Shown here: positions 35,801-46,024 of the stretch, piece after piece
Position numbering within the stretch: position 1 is the stretch's first letter
How the letters are laid out: each line of letters begins with the position of its first letter
Source: Pseudomonas denitrificans (nom. rej.)
GTDB taxonomy: Bacteria; Pseudomonadota; Gammaproteobacteria; Pseudomonadales; Pseudomonadaceae
DNA: 64,000 nucleotides
NCBI RefSeq assembly: GCF_008807415.1
Contig: NZ_CP043626.1
Span: 496,001-560,000, forward strand
Direction of reading: 5' to 3'
Position numbers and translations under genes: made by a program
Notes under the pieces: model-generated
What the model saw: the letters and a program-made list of their open reading frames with translations, nothing else
What the model was told of the DNA's origin: nothing
Databases searched by the model: none

Positions 35801-36348
35801 GGCTGGGCCGGCTGGTCGGCGACGGCGGGTGGTTCGCTGAGCAGTGAGTTGACCAGTGCGGTGGCCTTCTCGAACGATGGGTAGCCGCTCTTGGCGACGT
35901 CCAGGTTGCCGTAGTCCTCAAGATACTGCCGGGCCTTGGCCGGGTCGGCCTGCTCGACCAGGAAGGGCTCGGACCAGATCTTGTAGAGCAGCGCCACGGC
36001 GTAGGGCTGGCCGGCGTCGGCGGCCTTCTCCAGCAGCGGCAGCACCTCGTCCACCTGCGGGCCTTCCTTGATCTTCAGCAGCGCCAGGTAGAAGCTCGCC
36101 TCGCCGCGCACGTCCTTTTCCATGGAACGGGCGAGCAGCGCCTCGGCCAGCTCGTAGTTGGCCAGGTCGCCGCTGGCGATCAGCAGCTTCGCCTGCAGCA
36201 TGTCGTTCTGGTAGAGCAGGTGCTCCTGCCGGCAGGCCTCGCCGCTCAGTGGCTCGTCGCAGGGGTTGCTGGCGTTCGTCGAGCAACCGGCGAGCAGCAG
36301 CGGCAGGGCCAGGGCGGCCAGCAGGTAAGGTATGTGTTGCTTGCCCAT
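35797..36348 (-). CDS. Lipoprotein with Sel1/TPR-like repeats
   Basis: 183 residues from the ATG at 36348. Lipobox L-L-L-A-G-C at residues ~17-22, then helical pairs resembling Sel1/TPR repeats (A-S-F-Y-L-A-L-L-K-I-K-E-G; Y-A-V-A-L-L-Y-K-I-W). Probably outer-membrane anchored and periplasmic. Overlaps the convergent yihY stop by four bases. Role unknown. Confidence 0.8.
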   Translation of the reverse strand: MGKQHIPYLLAALALPLLLAGCSTNASNPCDEPLSGEACRQEHLLYQNDMLQAKLLIASGDLANYELAEALLARSMEKDVRGEASFYLALLKIKEGPQVDEVLPLLEKAADAGQPYAVALLYKIWSEPFLVEQADPAKARQYLEDYGNLDVAKSGYPSFEKATALVNSLLSEPPAVADQPAQP

Positions 36349-36436
36349 GCAAGTCCCTCGGGAGCGGATGTCAGGGTTCGACCGGTCGGTGGGCGCGCCG
36401 GTTCTGCTCATTGGCGAAAAGCATAGCCGCTGCCCG

Positions 36437-37345
36437 TCAGACAGCTTCGAAACCAGGCAGGCGCGGCAGGCGCTCGATGAGGAAATCGATCAGCGCACGG
36501 GTCCGGGCCGGCAGAAAAAGCCGCGAAGGATACAGCAGACTGGCCTCCTGGGTAGGCCCGCGCCACTCCGGAAGGAGGCGTTGCAGGCTGCCGTCGGCCA
36601 GCAGGTCGGCCACCAGCCAGGCCGGCGTCAGACCGAAGCCGGCGCCCAGGCAGTAGCTCTCGCGGATCGCCAGGGAGCTGTTCACCGTGTAGCGGCTGCG
36701 TGTGGCGAGGTTCAGCTCGCGCCCGTCGGTGTGTCGCAGCAGCAGGTTCTGCCCGGCGTCGAGCCAGGCGAAGCGCAGGTAGTCGGCCAGCGGCAGGGCG
36801 TCGGGAGCCTGCAGCCCGGGCTGCCGCGCAAGCCATGCCGGGGCGGCCACCAGATAGCGCGGCGAGCGCGCCAGCGGGCGGGCGATCAGTTGGTCCGGCA
36901 GTTCGCCGCCCAGGCGCAGAGCGAGGTCGATGCCTTCTTCGGCGAGGTCGACGAAGCGGTCGTTGAGCAGCAATTCCACCTCGACCTCCGGGTGCAACTG
37001 CATGAACTCCAGCAGCAGCGCATTCAGGCGCAGCACGCCCAGGCTCACCGGTGCGCTGACCCGCAGGCGGCCGCGCACCTGCTCGGTCTCGCCACGGGCC
37101 TCGCTGACGCCCTCGGCGTAGCTTTCCAGCGTCTGCCGAGCATGCTCGTAGAAGCGCCGACCCTGTTCGGTGGGCTGCACGCGGGTGGTGCTGCGGATCA
37201 GCAACTGCGCGCCAACCTGCCGCTCCAGCGCCGCCATGGTCTTGCTCACCGTCGGCTGGCTGCTGCCGGATTCGCGGGCCACGGCGGAAAGACTGCCCAG
37301 CTCCACGGCGCGGACGAAACAGTGCAACGCCTTGAGGGTATCCAT
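36437..37345 (-). CDS. LysR-family transcriptional regulator
   Basis: 302 residues; N-terminal HTH with S-L-S-A-V-A-R-E-S-G-S-S-Q-P-T-V-S-K-T-M and a C-terminal effector domain (CrgA-type, R-L-R-V-S-A-P-V-S-L-G). It is divergent from the SGNH esterase gene across ~105 bp, its likely target. Confidence 0.92.
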   Translation of the reverse strand: MDTLKALHCFVRAVELGSLSAVARESGSSQPTVSKTMAALERQVGAQLLIRSTTRVQPTEQGRRFYEHARQTLESYAEGVSEARGETEQVRGRLRVSAPVSLGVLRLNALLLEFMQLHPEVEVELLLNDRFVDLAEEGIDLALRLGGELPDQLIARPLARSPRYLVAAPAWLARQPGLQAPDALPLADYLRFAWLDAGQNLLLRHTDGRELNLATRSRYTVNSSLAIRESYCLGAGFGLTPAWLVADLLADGSLQRLLPEWRGPTQEASLLYPSRLFLPARTRALIDFLIERLPRLPGFEAV

Positions 37346-37450
37346 GTCCTATTCGTTTATCGAATGACGGGTCTGCAAATATGCCGTCTACCGCCGTGAT
37401 TGGGAATGGCCGAGCCTGTGGTCATCCCATCACCGATCTCGAGGAATGCC

Positions 37451-38683
37451 ATGAAACGTTTGCTGCTCACCGCCCTGATCACCCTGGCCCTGCCACTGGC
37501 GCAGGCGGAAGAAGGACACTGGCAGGCGACCTGGAGCGCCAGCCCGCAGCGCACCTGGGGCAGGGAAGTACCGCTGCCGCTGGGTGTGCCGCCGGTGATC
37601 GGCAACCAGACGCTGCGGCAGAGCGTGAAGCTGAGCCTGGGTGGCCAGCGTGTGCGCATCGCGCTGTCCAACGCCTATGGCAGCCAGCCGGTGGCTATCG
37701 GCGGTGTCGCCGTGGCACTCGCCGCGTCCGCCGGGCAGCTCGATGGCCAGAGCCGTCGCCTGACCTTCGCCGGCCAGCCCACGGCGTACATCGCACCGGG
37801 CGCCGAGCTGCTGAGCGATCCGCTGGACCTCGCCGTTCCGCCGCTGGGCGAGCTGGCCGTGTCGATCTATCTGCCGCAGCCAACCGCCATCGAAAGCTTC
37901 CACTGGGACGGCAAGCAGCGCGTCTACGGTGGTCCGGGCGAACAGCTCGACGCTGTGCGCCTGCCGGCGGACGGCAAGATGGAAGCGCGACTGTTCCTCG
38001 CCGACGTGCTGGTGGAAAGCTCCGCAGCGCGCCCGGTGGTAGCGGTGCTCGGCGACTCGATCACCGATGGCCGTGGTGCCAGCCTGGATGGCAATCAGCG
38101 CTGGCCGGACGTGCTGGCGCAGCGGCTGGCGGCGCGTGACGTAGGCGTGATCAATGCCGGTATCTCCGGCGCGCGCCTGCTCTCCGACGGCATGGGGCAG
38201 AGCGCCCTGGTGCGCTTCCAGCGCGACGTGCTGGGCAAGCCGGGTGTGAAGGCGGCCATCGTGGCGCTGGGGATCAATGACATCTCCTGGCCCGGCAGTA
38301 CCTTCGCGCCGAACAACCCGCTGGTGCAGTACGAGGACCTGGTCGCCGGTTACCGCCAACTGATCGCCCAGGCCCATGTACGTGGCGTGCGTCTCATCGG
38401 CGCGACCCTTCTGCCGTTCGAGCGTGCGCTCAGCGGGTCGCCCATCGAGAACTATCACGCGGCCAACAAGGAAGCGCTGCGCCAGCGGGTGAACCAGTGG
38501 ATTCGCGAGAGCGGCGAGTTCGATGCGGTGGTGGACCTGGATGCGCACCTGCGCGATCCCACCCACCCGCTGCGCCTGCTGCCGGCCTACGACAGCGGCG
38601 ACCACCTGCACCCCAACGATGCGGGGAACCGGGCGATGGCCCAGAGCGTGGATATCGATGCGTTGCTCAAGGGCATCCTGTAG
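37451..38683 (+). CDS. Secreted SGNH/GDSL esterase
   Basis: 410 residues from the ATG at 37451 (GAGGAA upstream) with a signal peptide ending L-A-Q-A. N-terminal beta-domain (~25-190), then an SGNH hydrolase: block I V-L-G-D-S-I-T-D-G-R-G (Ser ~202), Gly in I-N-A-G-I-S-G, block III G-I-N-D-I, and D-H-L-H-P-N (catalytic Asp/His). Resembles GDSL lipases/esterases related to rhamnogalacturonan acetylesterase-like proteins. The stop codon lies in a REP. Possibly controlled by the divergent LysR. Confidence 0.88.
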   Translation: MKRLLLTALITLALPLAQAEEGHWQATWSASPQRTWGREVPLPLGVPPVIGNQTLRQSVKLSLGGQRVRIALSNAYGSQPVAIGGVAVALAASAGQLDGQSRRLTFAGQPTAYIAPGAELLSDPLDLAVPPLGELAVSIYLPQPTAIESFHWDGKQRVYGGPGEQLDAVRLPADGKMEARLFLADVLVESSAARPVVAVLGDSITDGRGASLDGNQRWPDVLAQRLAARDVGVINAGISGARLLSDGMGQSALVRFQRDVLGKPGVKAAIVALGINDISWPGSTFAPNNPLVQYEDLVAGYRQLIAQAHVRGVRLIGATLLPFERALSGSPIENYHAANKEALRQRVNQWIRESGEFDAVVDLDAHLRDPTHPLRLLPAYDSGDHLHPNDAGNRAMAQSVDIDALLKGIL

Positions 38684-38761
38684 GAGCGCCCTGCGGGCGC
38701 TGATCGCGGGCATGGCCCGCTCCTGCAAGTTCCACGCACCACACCTGTAGGAGCGAGCCGG
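38680..38761. repeat. REP elements between esterase and PilT-like genes
   Basis: A full REP (GTAGGAGCGCCCTGCGGGCG-...GCCCGCTCCTGCA) at 38680-38727 plus a half copy at 38746-38761. The esterase stop codon TAG is formed by the REP edge. Confidence 0.8.
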
Positions 38762-38767
38762 GTCAAC

Positions 38768-39883
38768 TCAACTGCCGAACACCGGCCCGACGCTGTCGTC
38801 GTCCATGCCGCGCTCCAGCTTGATCTTCAGCGCCAGGTCGGTGCGCGAGTCGGCGAACTTCAGCGCATCGCTCACGCCCACGCGGCCTTCCTCGAGCAAT
38901 TTGTAGAGGCTCTGGTCGAAGCTCTGCATGCCGCTTTCCAGCGCGCGCTCCACCGCGCCCTTGAGCTCGGGCAGTTCATCGCGCTGAATGATGCCGCGGA
39001 TGTGCGGCGTGCCCAGCACCAGTTCCACCGCCACGGCGCGCCGCTGATGAGTGCCGGGCACCAGGCGCTGGCCGACCAGCGCGAGGATGTTCTGCGACAG
39101 GTCGGCCAGCACCTGCGGGCGCGCCTCGTCGGGGAAGAAGCGGGTGATACGCTCGATGGCGTGGCGGCAGCTGGTGCCGTGCAGGGTGGCGACGCACAGG
39201 TGGCCGGTCTCGGCGTAGTGCAGGGCGTGCTGCATGGTGGCGGCATCGCGGATCTCGCCGAGCATGATCACGTCCGGCGCCTCGCGCAGCACGTTGCGCA
39301 GGGCGTCTTCGTAGCTGTGGGTGTCCAGGCCCACCTCGCGCTGGTCGATGATCGACTTCTTGTGCGTGTGGAGGAACTCGATGGGGTCCTCGATGCAGAC
39401 GATGTGCCCGGAACGGTGGCGGTTGCGGAAGTCCAGCATGCTTGCCAGGGTCGTCGACTTGCCCGCGCCGGCCGCGCCGATCACCAGGATCAGCCCGCGA
39501 TCCTGCATCGCCAGCTTGTCGAGGATCGACGGCAGGCCGAGGGAGGTGACGTCGGGGATCACCTGCTTGATCAGGCGCACCACCATGGCCACTTCGCCAC
39601 GCTGGTAGTAGATGTTCGCGCGGAAGCGCCCGACGTCCGGCACGCTCAGCGCCAGGTTCATCTCCAGGTCGCGCTCGAAATCCTGGGCCTGCGCCGGCGA
39701 CATGAGTTGCCAGGCCAGGGTCTTCACTTCGCCGTTCTGCAGTACGCGGTCATCCGCCGGCTGGCTGTGGCCTTCGGCCTTCAGGTGCGGCGGCGCGCCG
39801 ACACTGAAGAACATGTCCGAGCCGCCACGCTCGGGCAGCAGGCGCAGGTACTGGATGACGTCGGGGAGGGGAGTGTCGCTCAT
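38768..39883 (-). CDS. PilT/PilU-like twitching ATPase, solitary
   Basis: 371 residues. Walker A G-A-A-G-A-G-K-S-T (~136-144), Asp box I-E-D-P-I-E-F, Walker B D-V-I-M-L-G-E-I-R-D (~204-213) and His box H-L-C-V-A-T-L-H-G. The protein is longer at the C-terminus (D-D-D-S-V-G-P-V) as in PilU. PilT/PilU power retraction of type IV pili. No other pil gene is nearby, so this is an extra paralogue; the neighbour is a chemoreceptor. Confidence 0.88.
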   Translation of the reverse strand: MSDTPLPDVIQYLRLLPERGGSDMFFSVGAPPHLKAEGHSQPADDRVLQNGEVKTLAWQLMSPAQAQDFERDLEMNLALSVPDVGRFRANIYYQRGEVAMVVRLIKQVIPDVTSLGLPSILDKLAMQDRGLILVIGAAGAGKSTTLASMLDFRNRHRSGHIVCIEDPIEFLHTHKKSIIDQREVGLDTHSYEDALRNVLREAPDVIMLGEIRDAATMQHALHYAETGHLCVATLHGTSCRHAIERITRFFPDEARPQVLADLSQNILALVGQRLVPGTHQRRAVAVELVLGTPHIRGIIQRDELPELKGAVERALESGMQSFDQSLYKLLEEGRVGVSDALKFADSRTDLALKIKLERGMDDDSVGPVFGS

Positions 39884-39997
39884 GGGATCGTCCTTCGATG
39901 GCGAGGGTGCGCATCTGCATTGAGCCTAGCTGCAATGCCGGACGGGAGCCTAGGGGAGGCTGCGACACGCCGTGTTGACGTGCCGCAGGGAAGCACC

Positions 39998-41314
39998 TCA
40001 GGTCGACAGCTGGTTGGCGAACTGGCCGACGGCGTTGACCACGCGCTGGGCGCTGTCCTGGATCTCGATGATCACCGTACCGGCCTGCCCGGACAGCTCC
40101 AGGCCCAGCTCGGCCTGCTGCTTGCCGCGGTCGATCATGGCCACGGCCTGACCCGCCAGGTGCTGGTTCTGCTCCACCACGCGGGTGATTTCCTCGGTGG
40201 CAGCGCTGGTGCGCGAGGCGAGCTGGCGCACCTCGTCGGCGACCACCGCGAAGCCGCGTCCCTGGTCGCCCGCGCGGGCGGCTTCGATGGCGGCGTTGAG
40301 GGCCAGCAGGTTGGTCTGGTCGGCGATGCTGCGGATGCTCTGCACCAGCGCGCCGATGGCCTGGGACTGGCGGTCCAGTGCCTCGATGCCCTGGGCGGCC
40401 TCCTGCATGCGATCCGCCAGCTCGCGCATCACATCCACGGTCTGTTGCACCACGGCCGCACCCTTGGTGGCGCTGTCGTCAGTGGTCTGCGAGGTGTCGA
40501 AGGCAATGGTCGCCGCCTGCGCGACGGCGTTCTCGCGGTGCACCTGTTCGGTGATCACGGTGGCGAACTTCACCACTTTGTAGAGGCGGTCGTGGGCGTC
40601 GATGATCGGGTTGTACGAGGCCTCCAGCCAGACTTCGTGGCCGCGGCTGTCGAGGCGCTTGAAACGGCCGGTGACGAATTCGCCACGGCGCAGCTTGGCC
40701 CAGAAGGCGTCGTAGTTCGACGAGTTGTATTCGGCCGGCTCGCAGAACATCCGGTGATGCTTGCCCTGGATCTGCGTCAGGCTGTAGCCCATGGCGTTGA
40801 GGAAGCGGTCGTTGGCGGCGAGCACTTCGCCCTGCAGGTTGAATTCGATCACCGCGGTGGAACGTTGCAGCGCTTCGATCAGATTCTCGTGCTCGCGGGA
40901 GTTCTCGATGGTGCGGGTCAGGTCGCTGGCGTAGATCGAAAAGCGCTGAATCTTCCCGGCGCTGTCGTGCACCGGCTGCAGGATCGAGCGCAGCCAGGCT
41001 TCCTCGCCGTCGCCGCGCAGCAGGCGAATGACTCCGGCCAGGTGCTCGCCGCGTTCGATGGCGTGCTTCACCTTCAGGTGGAAGTCCAGCCCGCGTACAT
41101 GGTCGGGAATCAGGTCGAGTAGCGGGCGGCCCTTGAGCTGTTCGCCGCGGTGGAGCATTTCCTTCTCGAAGTTGGCATTCACCGACTCGATGCGCCCTCG
41201 GGGGTCGAGGAACAGCACGAGCATTTCCTCGTCGAGGCTGGCGCGGATCTCTTCGATGGAAGCGAGTTCTTCACGCAGGGTGGCGATTTCCTGCTTCAGA
41301 CGCGAGTTGAACAT
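39998..41314 (-). CDS. Soluble PAS-PAS methyl-accepting chemotaxis protein
   Basis: 438 residues from the ATG at 41314 (M-F-N-S-R-L-K). N-terminal coiled coil, PAS1 (~35-135), PAS2 (~145-255), then a short MCP signalling domain with the hairpin tip region [23 protein letters not shown]. No transmembrane segment. The layout is that of the Pseudomonas cytoplasmic receptors McpS and BdlA; redox or oxygen sensing through PAS cofactors is likely. Beside a PilT-like gene, which hints at motility control. Confidence 0.88.
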   Translation of the reverse strand: MFNSRLKQEIATLREELASIEEIRASLDEEMLVLFLDPRGRIESVNANFEKEMLHRGEQLKGRPLLDLIPDHVRGLDFHLKVKHAIERGEHLAGVIRLLRGDGEEAWLRSILQPVHDSAGKIQRFSIYASDLTRTIENSREHENLIEALQRSTAVIEFNLQGEVLAANDRFLNAMGYSLTQIQGKHHRMFCEPAEYNSSNYDAFWAKLRRGEFVTGRFKRLDSRGHEVWLEASYNPIIDAHDRLYKVVKFATVITEQVHRENAVAQAATIAFDTSQTTDDSATKGAAVVQQTVDVMRELADRMQEAAQGIEALDRQSQAIGALVQSIRSIADQTNLLALNAAIEAARAGDQGRGFAVVADEVRQLASRTSAATEEITRVVEQNQHLAGQAVAMIDRGKQQAELGLELSGQAGTVIIEIQDSAQRVVNAVGQFANQLST

Positions 41315-41450
41315 GCGAGGGCTTTCTCTAGTGGTGAGGCACGAAGGCTGCTGCCGATTCGTTTCACCCATTGCATCGGCCGATCCAGCCGCGACTTTAG
41401 CCCCGGATGAATCGGCGTAGCCCCCATGCCACAAGGCCTGGCGCCAGTTT

Positions 41451-43220
41451 TCAGGCGGTACTGGTCACATCCTGACTGCTGGCGATGGCGGCGCGCAGCT
41501 GGTCGGTGTCCAGCGGCTTGTGCAACAGCTGGCTGCCGCTGGCGGCGGCCTCGCGCAGGCGCTCGGGGGAGGTGTCGCCGGTGATGATCAGCGCCGGCAC
41601 CTCTCCCAATTGCCCGCGCGACAGGTAGCTGCGGATGCGGCGGACGGCGTCGGCGCCGGTCTGGCCCTCACCCAGGCGGTAGTCGCTGAGGATCAGGTCC
41701 ACGGGCGCGCGGCCAGTGTGGCTGGCCTCGATATGCCGCTGGCAGGCGAGCAGGGCGCTGGTGCCGGGATAGACGCGATGGCCCCAGACCTCCAGCAGGC
41801 TGCACAGCGCGTGCAGCACGTCGACTTCGTCCTCCACCACCATGATGCCCAGGCCGGGCCCGCGGGCGGCCGTCGGCAGCGGCAGGGGCGGAGCCTGCAA
41901 CGGCGCTTCGGCCACTGGCACGCGCAGGCTGAAGCAGGTGCCCCGGCCGGCCTCGGAGGTCAGCGCCAGCGGATGCCCGAGCAGCCGCGCGGTGTGGCGC
42001 ACGATGGCCAGGCCCAGGCCGAGCCCCTGCTTGCGGTCGCGCTCGGCGTTATGCAGCTGGACGAACTCGTCGAAGATCACCTCCTGCTGGCTGGCATGGA
42101 TGCCGACGCCGGTGTCGATCACCTGGATCTCCAGCTCGTCGCCGCGGCGCCGGCAGCCCAGCAGCACACTGCCCTTGGGCGTATAGCGGAAGGCGTTGCT
42201 CAGCAGGTTGTCGAGGATGCGCTTGAGCAGCAGCGGGTCACTGTCCACCCACAGCCGGCTGTCCTGGACCCGCCAGCGCAGGTTGTGCTCGCTGGCGGTG
42301 CCGGCGAATGCCTCGCGCAGGTCGGCGAACAGCTTGTGCAGCGAGATCGGCTCGCGCGCCACCGGCACCACGCCGGCGTCCAGGCGCGAGATATCCAGCA
42401 GGCCGTTGAGCAGGTCGCTCAGGTTGCCGAGCATGGCGCGCAGGCGCGAGGCGATATCGCGCGCCTGGCGGGCATCGACGGGGCCGCGCTCGGCGAGGGC
42501 GGAGAGCGCCCCGACGAACAGCCCGAGGGCGTGGATCGGCTGGCGCAGGTCGTGGCTGGCGGCGGCGAGGAAGCGCGTCTTGGCCTGGTCGGCAGCGCGG
42601 GCGCGGTCGCGCTGCTCGCGCAGATCGTGCACCAGCTCGGAGTTTTCCTGACGCAGGCGGATGGTCTCGCACAGGCTGCGGTAGGTCACCCGGCTGTAGT
42701 ACAGGTTGACCGCGGCCAGGCAGACGATGAAGAAGCTGTAGGTGGTGTGCTGTTCATCGGCAATGCTCAGGCAGCGTACCAGCATGGGCAGCAGCATGGC
42801 GGTGAGCGAGCCGATGTAGGCCGGCGGAAAGGCCGACAGCGAGGGCACCGCGCCGCACACCAGGCCCGTGAGCACGATGCAGGTGAAGGCGAACAGCTGC
42901 GGATCGCCATGGGCGAAGCCGGCCCAGCCCAGCCATCCCCAGAGCAGGCTGCTGGCCCAGGACAGCAGCGTATTGCTCCACAACCATTTTTCTTCCCGCG
43001 TGCGCGCCGGGGCTTGCCGGAAGTACGTGCGTGCCAGGACAATCCGCCCCAGCGTGAGCGCGTAGAGCGCGACCAACCAGAAGACCATCGTCGTCGGCGA
43101 CAGGGCGTTGCGGAAGATGTACAGCACCGGCAGGGGTATCACCAGGTTGGCAAAGAGCACGGCGTAGGACTGGCGGAACAAGAGATCGACCAGATCGCGC
43201 TGCTGCAGGCTGTTGTGCAT
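41451..43220 (-). CDS. Membrane hybrid histidine kinase
   Basis: 589 residues: six or so N-terminal membrane helices (to ~175), coiled linker, H-box [13 protein letters not shown] (His ~223), HATPase with [14 protein letters not shown] and G-L-G-L-G-L-A-I, then a receiver domain (~455-580) with phospho-Asp in L-I-L-S-D-Y-R. The H-D-L-R-Q-P subclass is common in Pseudomonas ErcS/NahK-like kinases. Divergent from the LuxR-type regulator, only 27 bp between starts. Confidence 0.9.
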   Translation of the reverse strand: MHNSLQQRDLVDLLFRQSYAVLFANLVIPLPVLYIFRNALSPTTMVFWLVALYALTLGRIVLARTYFRQAPARTREEKWLWSNTLLSWASSLLWGWLGWAGFAHGDPQLFAFTCIVLTGLVCGAVPSLSAFPPAYIGSLTAMLLPMLVRCLSIADEQHTTYSFFIVCLAAVNLYYSRVTYRSLCETIRLRQENSELVHDLREQRDRARAADQAKTRFLAAASHDLRQPIHALGLFVGALSALAERGPVDARQARDIASRLRAMLGNLSDLLNGLLDISRLDAGVVPVAREPISLHKLFADLREAFAGTASEHNLRWRVQDSRLWVDSDPLLLKRILDNLLSNAFRYTPKGSVLLGCRRRGDELEIQVIDTGVGIHASQQEVIFDEFVQLHNAERDRKQGLGLGLAIVRHTARLLGHPLALTSEAGRGTCFSLRVPVAEAPLQAPPLPLPTAARGPGLGIMVVEDEVDVLHALCSLLEVWGHRVYPGTSALLACQRHIEASHTGRAPVDLILSDYRLGEGQTGADAVRRIRSYLSRGQLGEVPALIITGDTSPERLREAAASGSQLLHKPLDTDQLRAAIASSQDVTSTA

Positions 43221-43247
43221 ATCCGGAATGCCTCAGGGAGACGAAAG

Positions 43248-43907
43248 ATGGACGGGAAGCGCGAAATGCGGGTGGTCATCGCCGATGACCACGGCATCGT
43301 AAGGGACGGCTTGCACCTGCTGCTGTCGACCCAGGACGGCATCCAGGTGGTGGGCGAGGCGGGGGACGGCATGCGCCTGCACGCCCTGCTGGAAGAACAG
43401 GGCGCGGACCTGCTCCTGCTCGACCTGAACATGCCCGGCCTCAACCGGCTGCAGTTCATCCACGAACTGCGCCAGCGTCACCCCCGGCTGAAGATACTGG
43501 TGCTCACCGCCAACACGGAGACGGCCACGGTGCGCTCGGTGCTCGACGCCGGCGTACACGGCTACCTGAGCAAGAACGATGATACCGGCGAGCTGCTCGA
43601 AGCCATCGATGCCCTGCGCGGCGGCCGGCACTTCCTGGCGCACAGCCTGCGCGTCCTGCTGGACAGCCCGAACGCGCGCGCCCCGGTTGATTCCAGCCTG
43701 CTGTCGGCCGTGGAACTGACCAGGCGCGAGCGGCAGATTCTCATCCTCGCCGCCCAGGGGCACAGCGCGCGGGAAATCGCCGAGCACTTCAGCATCAGCC
43801 CGCTGACCGTGCGCAAGCACCGCGAAAACCTCATGCGCAAGCTCGACCTGCACAGCCCAGCGGAGCTGGCTGCCTTCGCCGTGCGCCTGGGGCTGCCCAG
43901 CGCCTGA
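43248..43907 (+). CDS. NarL/LuxR-family response regulator
   Basis: 219 residues from the ATG at 43248 (GGGAG upstream). Receiver domain with D-D-H near residue 13 and phospho-Asp in L-L-L-L-D-L-N-M-P-G (~59); LuxR HTH at ~150-205 (L-T-R-R-E-R-Q-I-L ... V-R-K-H-R-E-N-L-M-R-K-L). Probable partner of the divergent hybrid kinase. Targets unknown. Confidence 0.92.
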   Translation: MDGKREMRVVIADDHGIVRDGLHLLLSTQDGIQVVGEAGDGMRLHALLEEQGADLLLLDLNMPGLNRLQFIHELRQRHPRLKILVLTANTETATVRSVLDAGVHGYLSKNDDTGELLEAIDALRGGRHFLAHSLRVLLDSPNARAPVDSSLLSAVELTRRERQILILAAQGHSAREIAEHFSISPLTVRKHRENLMRKLDLHSPAELAAFAVRLGLPSA

Positions 43908-44112
43908 GTCGAACCTGTGCCTTGCCTGCGTGCGCATGCGGCGCGTCCCGTGGGTGAATCTTCTGGCAGAGACTAGCGTCCCACACGCCGGGAAAAAATA
44001 CGGCAACTGCCGTATGTGCCCGGCCGCCCGCGCTGCTTAACCTTTCCCGTCACGGACCAGACGCCGCCTCGATGAGCGCCGGCCGACACCCGATCAAGGG
44101 AAGGATCACACC

Positions 44113-44745
44113 ATGACACTGCCTGCCTACTGGGCCTCGTTCGCCGTGGCGACGCTGGCCTTCGCCTGCATGCCGGGCCCGGCCATCCTCTACATGACCT
44201 CGCAGACCCTCGCCCACGGCCGCCGCGCCGGCCTGCACGCCGCGCTGGGCATTCACCTGGGTTGCTACGCACACATCCTCGCCGCCAGCGCCGGCCTCGC
44301 CGCACTGCTGCACCACGCGCCGAACCTGTACCTCACGCTGAAGCTGGCCGGCGCGGCCTACCTGATCTGGCTTGGCGGCACGATGATCTTCGGCGGGCGC
44401 CGCCTGCTCGGGAACGAGCAGGGCGCAGGTGAGGCTCGGCCGAAGGTGCTGCGCGACAGCATCATCGTCGAGGTGCTCAACCCCAAGACGGCGCTGTTCT
44501 TCCTGACCTTCCTGCCGCAGTTCGTCGACCCGACCGCGAGCCTGCCGGTGGGCCTGCAGTTCTTCATCCTCGGAATGATCGTCAACCTGGTGTTTTCCAC
44601 CGCCGACGTGCTCGCCGTGCTGTTCGCCTCGCTGTTGCTGGGCGCACTGGGCAAGGGACGCGGACAACGGCTGATGCCGCGGGTGTGCGGGTCGATCCTG
44701 GTAGGGCTGGGCGTGATGCTGGTGGCGCGGGGCGGGCCGGTGTGA
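44113..44745 (+). CDS. LysE/RhtB-family exporter
   Basis: 210 residues, six helices, with the family signature C-M-P-G-P-A-I-L-Y (~20-28), H-L-G-x-x-x-H and L-N-P-K-T-A-L-F-F-L-T-F-L-P-Q-F. Exports amino acids or homoserine lactone-like compounds; substrate not determinable. ATG has GGAAGGATCAC upstream. Confidence 0.9.
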   Translation: MTLPAYWASFAVATLAFACMPGPAILYMTSQTLAHGRRAGLHAALGIHLGCYAHILAASAGLAALLHHAPNLYLTLKLAGAAYLIWLGGTMIFGGRRLLGNEQGAGEARPKVLRDSIIVEVLNPKTALFFLTFLPQFVDPTASLPVGLQFFILGMIVNLVFSTADVLAVLFASLLLGALGKGRGQRLMPRVCGSILVGLGVMLVARGGPV

Positions 44746-44815
44746 CGCGGGGATCTGGAGCGCAAAGCAGAGCAGGCGCCGCCCCCGGAAAAGGGCGCGG
44801 CGCGGGCGAAGCGGA

Positions 44816-45097
44816 TCAGTCCTCGCGGCTGGTCACTTCCACCAGGTGGTAGCCGAACTGGGTCTTCACCGGACCCTGGACGACGTTCAGCGGGGCGCTG
44901 AACACGACCTGGTCGAACTCGCGAACCATCTGGCCCGGGCGGAAGGTGCCCAGGTCGCCGCCGCTGCGGCCGGACGGGCAGGTGGAGTTGTCGCGCGCCA
45001 CCTGGGCGAAGTCGGCGCCGCCTTCGATGGCGGTTTTTAGTTCATTGCACTTGGCTTCGCTGGAAACCAGGATGTGACGGGCGGATGCACGGGCCAT
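44816..45097 (-). CDS. ppiC: Parvulin-type peptidyl-prolyl isomerase
   Basis: 93 residues, the size of cytosolic PpiC. R-H-I-L-V at the start, F-A-Q-V-A-R-D-N-S-T-C-P-S, G-G-D-L-G-T-F and the final T-Q-F-G-Y-H-L-V-E-V make the parvulin fold with both His of the active site. Confidence 0.95.
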   Translation of the reverse strand: MARASARHILVSSEAKCNELKTAIEGGADFAQVARDNSTCPSGRSGGDLGTFRPGQMVREFDQVVFSAPLNVVQGPVKTQFGYHLVEVTSRED

Positions 45098-45190
45098 GGG
45101 ATAACTCCTGAACAGGCAGTAGGAAAGGGCGAAGCCTAGCCGATTCCAGGCTCGAACCCAATGCTGTTGGCCAAGCGGTACGGCGTTCCC

Positions 45191-45241
45191 CTGCAGGAGC
45201 AGGCAATGCCCGCGATCGCGCGCATGGCGCGCTCCTACAGG
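45191..45241. repeat. REP element
   Basis: CTGCAGGAGCAGGCAATGCC-CGCGATCGCGCGCATGGCGCGCTCCTACAG, nearly identical in its core to the copy at 33133-33180. It lies between ppiC and mdaB. Confidence 0.85.
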
Positions 45242-45269
45242 TTAAGCCCGGCGCCCGCGCTTCGGGATA

Positions 45270-45860
45270 TCAGGCCTTGCCGCCCAGCACTTCGCTCAGG
45301 TGCTGCTGATAACGCACCAAATCATTCTCGATGTTCGGGCGCTTCATCACGTCCACGCAGAGGAAGGTCGGCAGCGGGCTCATGCCCAGGAACTGGTTGG
45401 CCTTGTGGAAGGGGAAGTACACCGCGTCCACGCCCTTGCCCTCGAAGAAATCGGTCGGGTCGTCGAAGGCCTGCTGCGGTGCGTTCCAGGTGGCCGAGAT
45501 CATGTACTGCTTGCCCTGCAGCAGGCCGCCGCTGCCGTACTTCTGCGAAGCGTCGGAGCGGGTACGGCCGTCGTTGGCGTAGAGGCTGCCGTGGCCGGCG
45601 GTGAACACCTCGTCGATGTACTGCTTGACGGTCCAGGGCGCGCCCATCCACCAGCCGGGCATCTGGTACACGATGACGTCGGCCCAGAGCATCTTCTGCA
45701 CTTCTTCCTGAATGTCGTAACCGCCGTCGATGAAGGTTTCCTTCACGTCGAAACCGGCGTGGTCCAGATGCGCGATGGCGGCTTCATGCAGGGTCGCGTT
45801 GTAGCGGCCATCGGAGTGGGCGAACTGCTTGCCGCCATTGATCAGCAGGATCTTTTTCAT
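45270..45860 (-). CDS. mdaB: NAD(P)H:quinone oxidoreductase MdaB
   Basis: 196 residues, flavodoxin-like fold. I-L-L-I-N-G-G-K start, Q-M-P-G-W-W-M-G-A-P-W-T-V-K, and G-S-G-G-L-L-Q-G-K are MdaB signatures. FAD enzyme that reduces quinones by two electrons, protecting from oxidative stress. Divergent from the monooxygenase gene (164 bp gap). Confidence 0.93.
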   Translation of the reverse strand: MKKILLINGGKQFAHSDGRYNATLHEAAIAHLDHAGFDVKETFIDGGYDIQEEVQKMLWADVIVYQMPGWWMGAPWTVKQYIDEVFTAGHGSLYANDGRTRSDASQKYGSGGLLQGKQYMISATWNAPQQAFDDPTDFFEGKGVDAVYFPFHKANQFLGMSPLPTFLCVDVMKRPNIENDLVRYQQHLSEVLGGKA

Positions 45861-46024
45861 GGTGTGGGCCCTGAGGTGAGAAATTGGATGGCGGCAGAAT
45901 ATCCAGCGCAGCGGGGCGGAAAAACCCGTTCTCGGACAAATGATCCGTGCGTGAGAATCAAGAATGAAGAGGATTGATTTGCGTCAAGATTAGGCAATCT
46001 TTTCGCCCCCCAGGAGCCAATCCG

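Noticed and set aside
41520..43247. Upstream extension of the LuxR-type regulator frame
   Set aside because: Only the part from the ATG at 43248 is similar to response regulators; the rest is antisense to the hybrid kinase.
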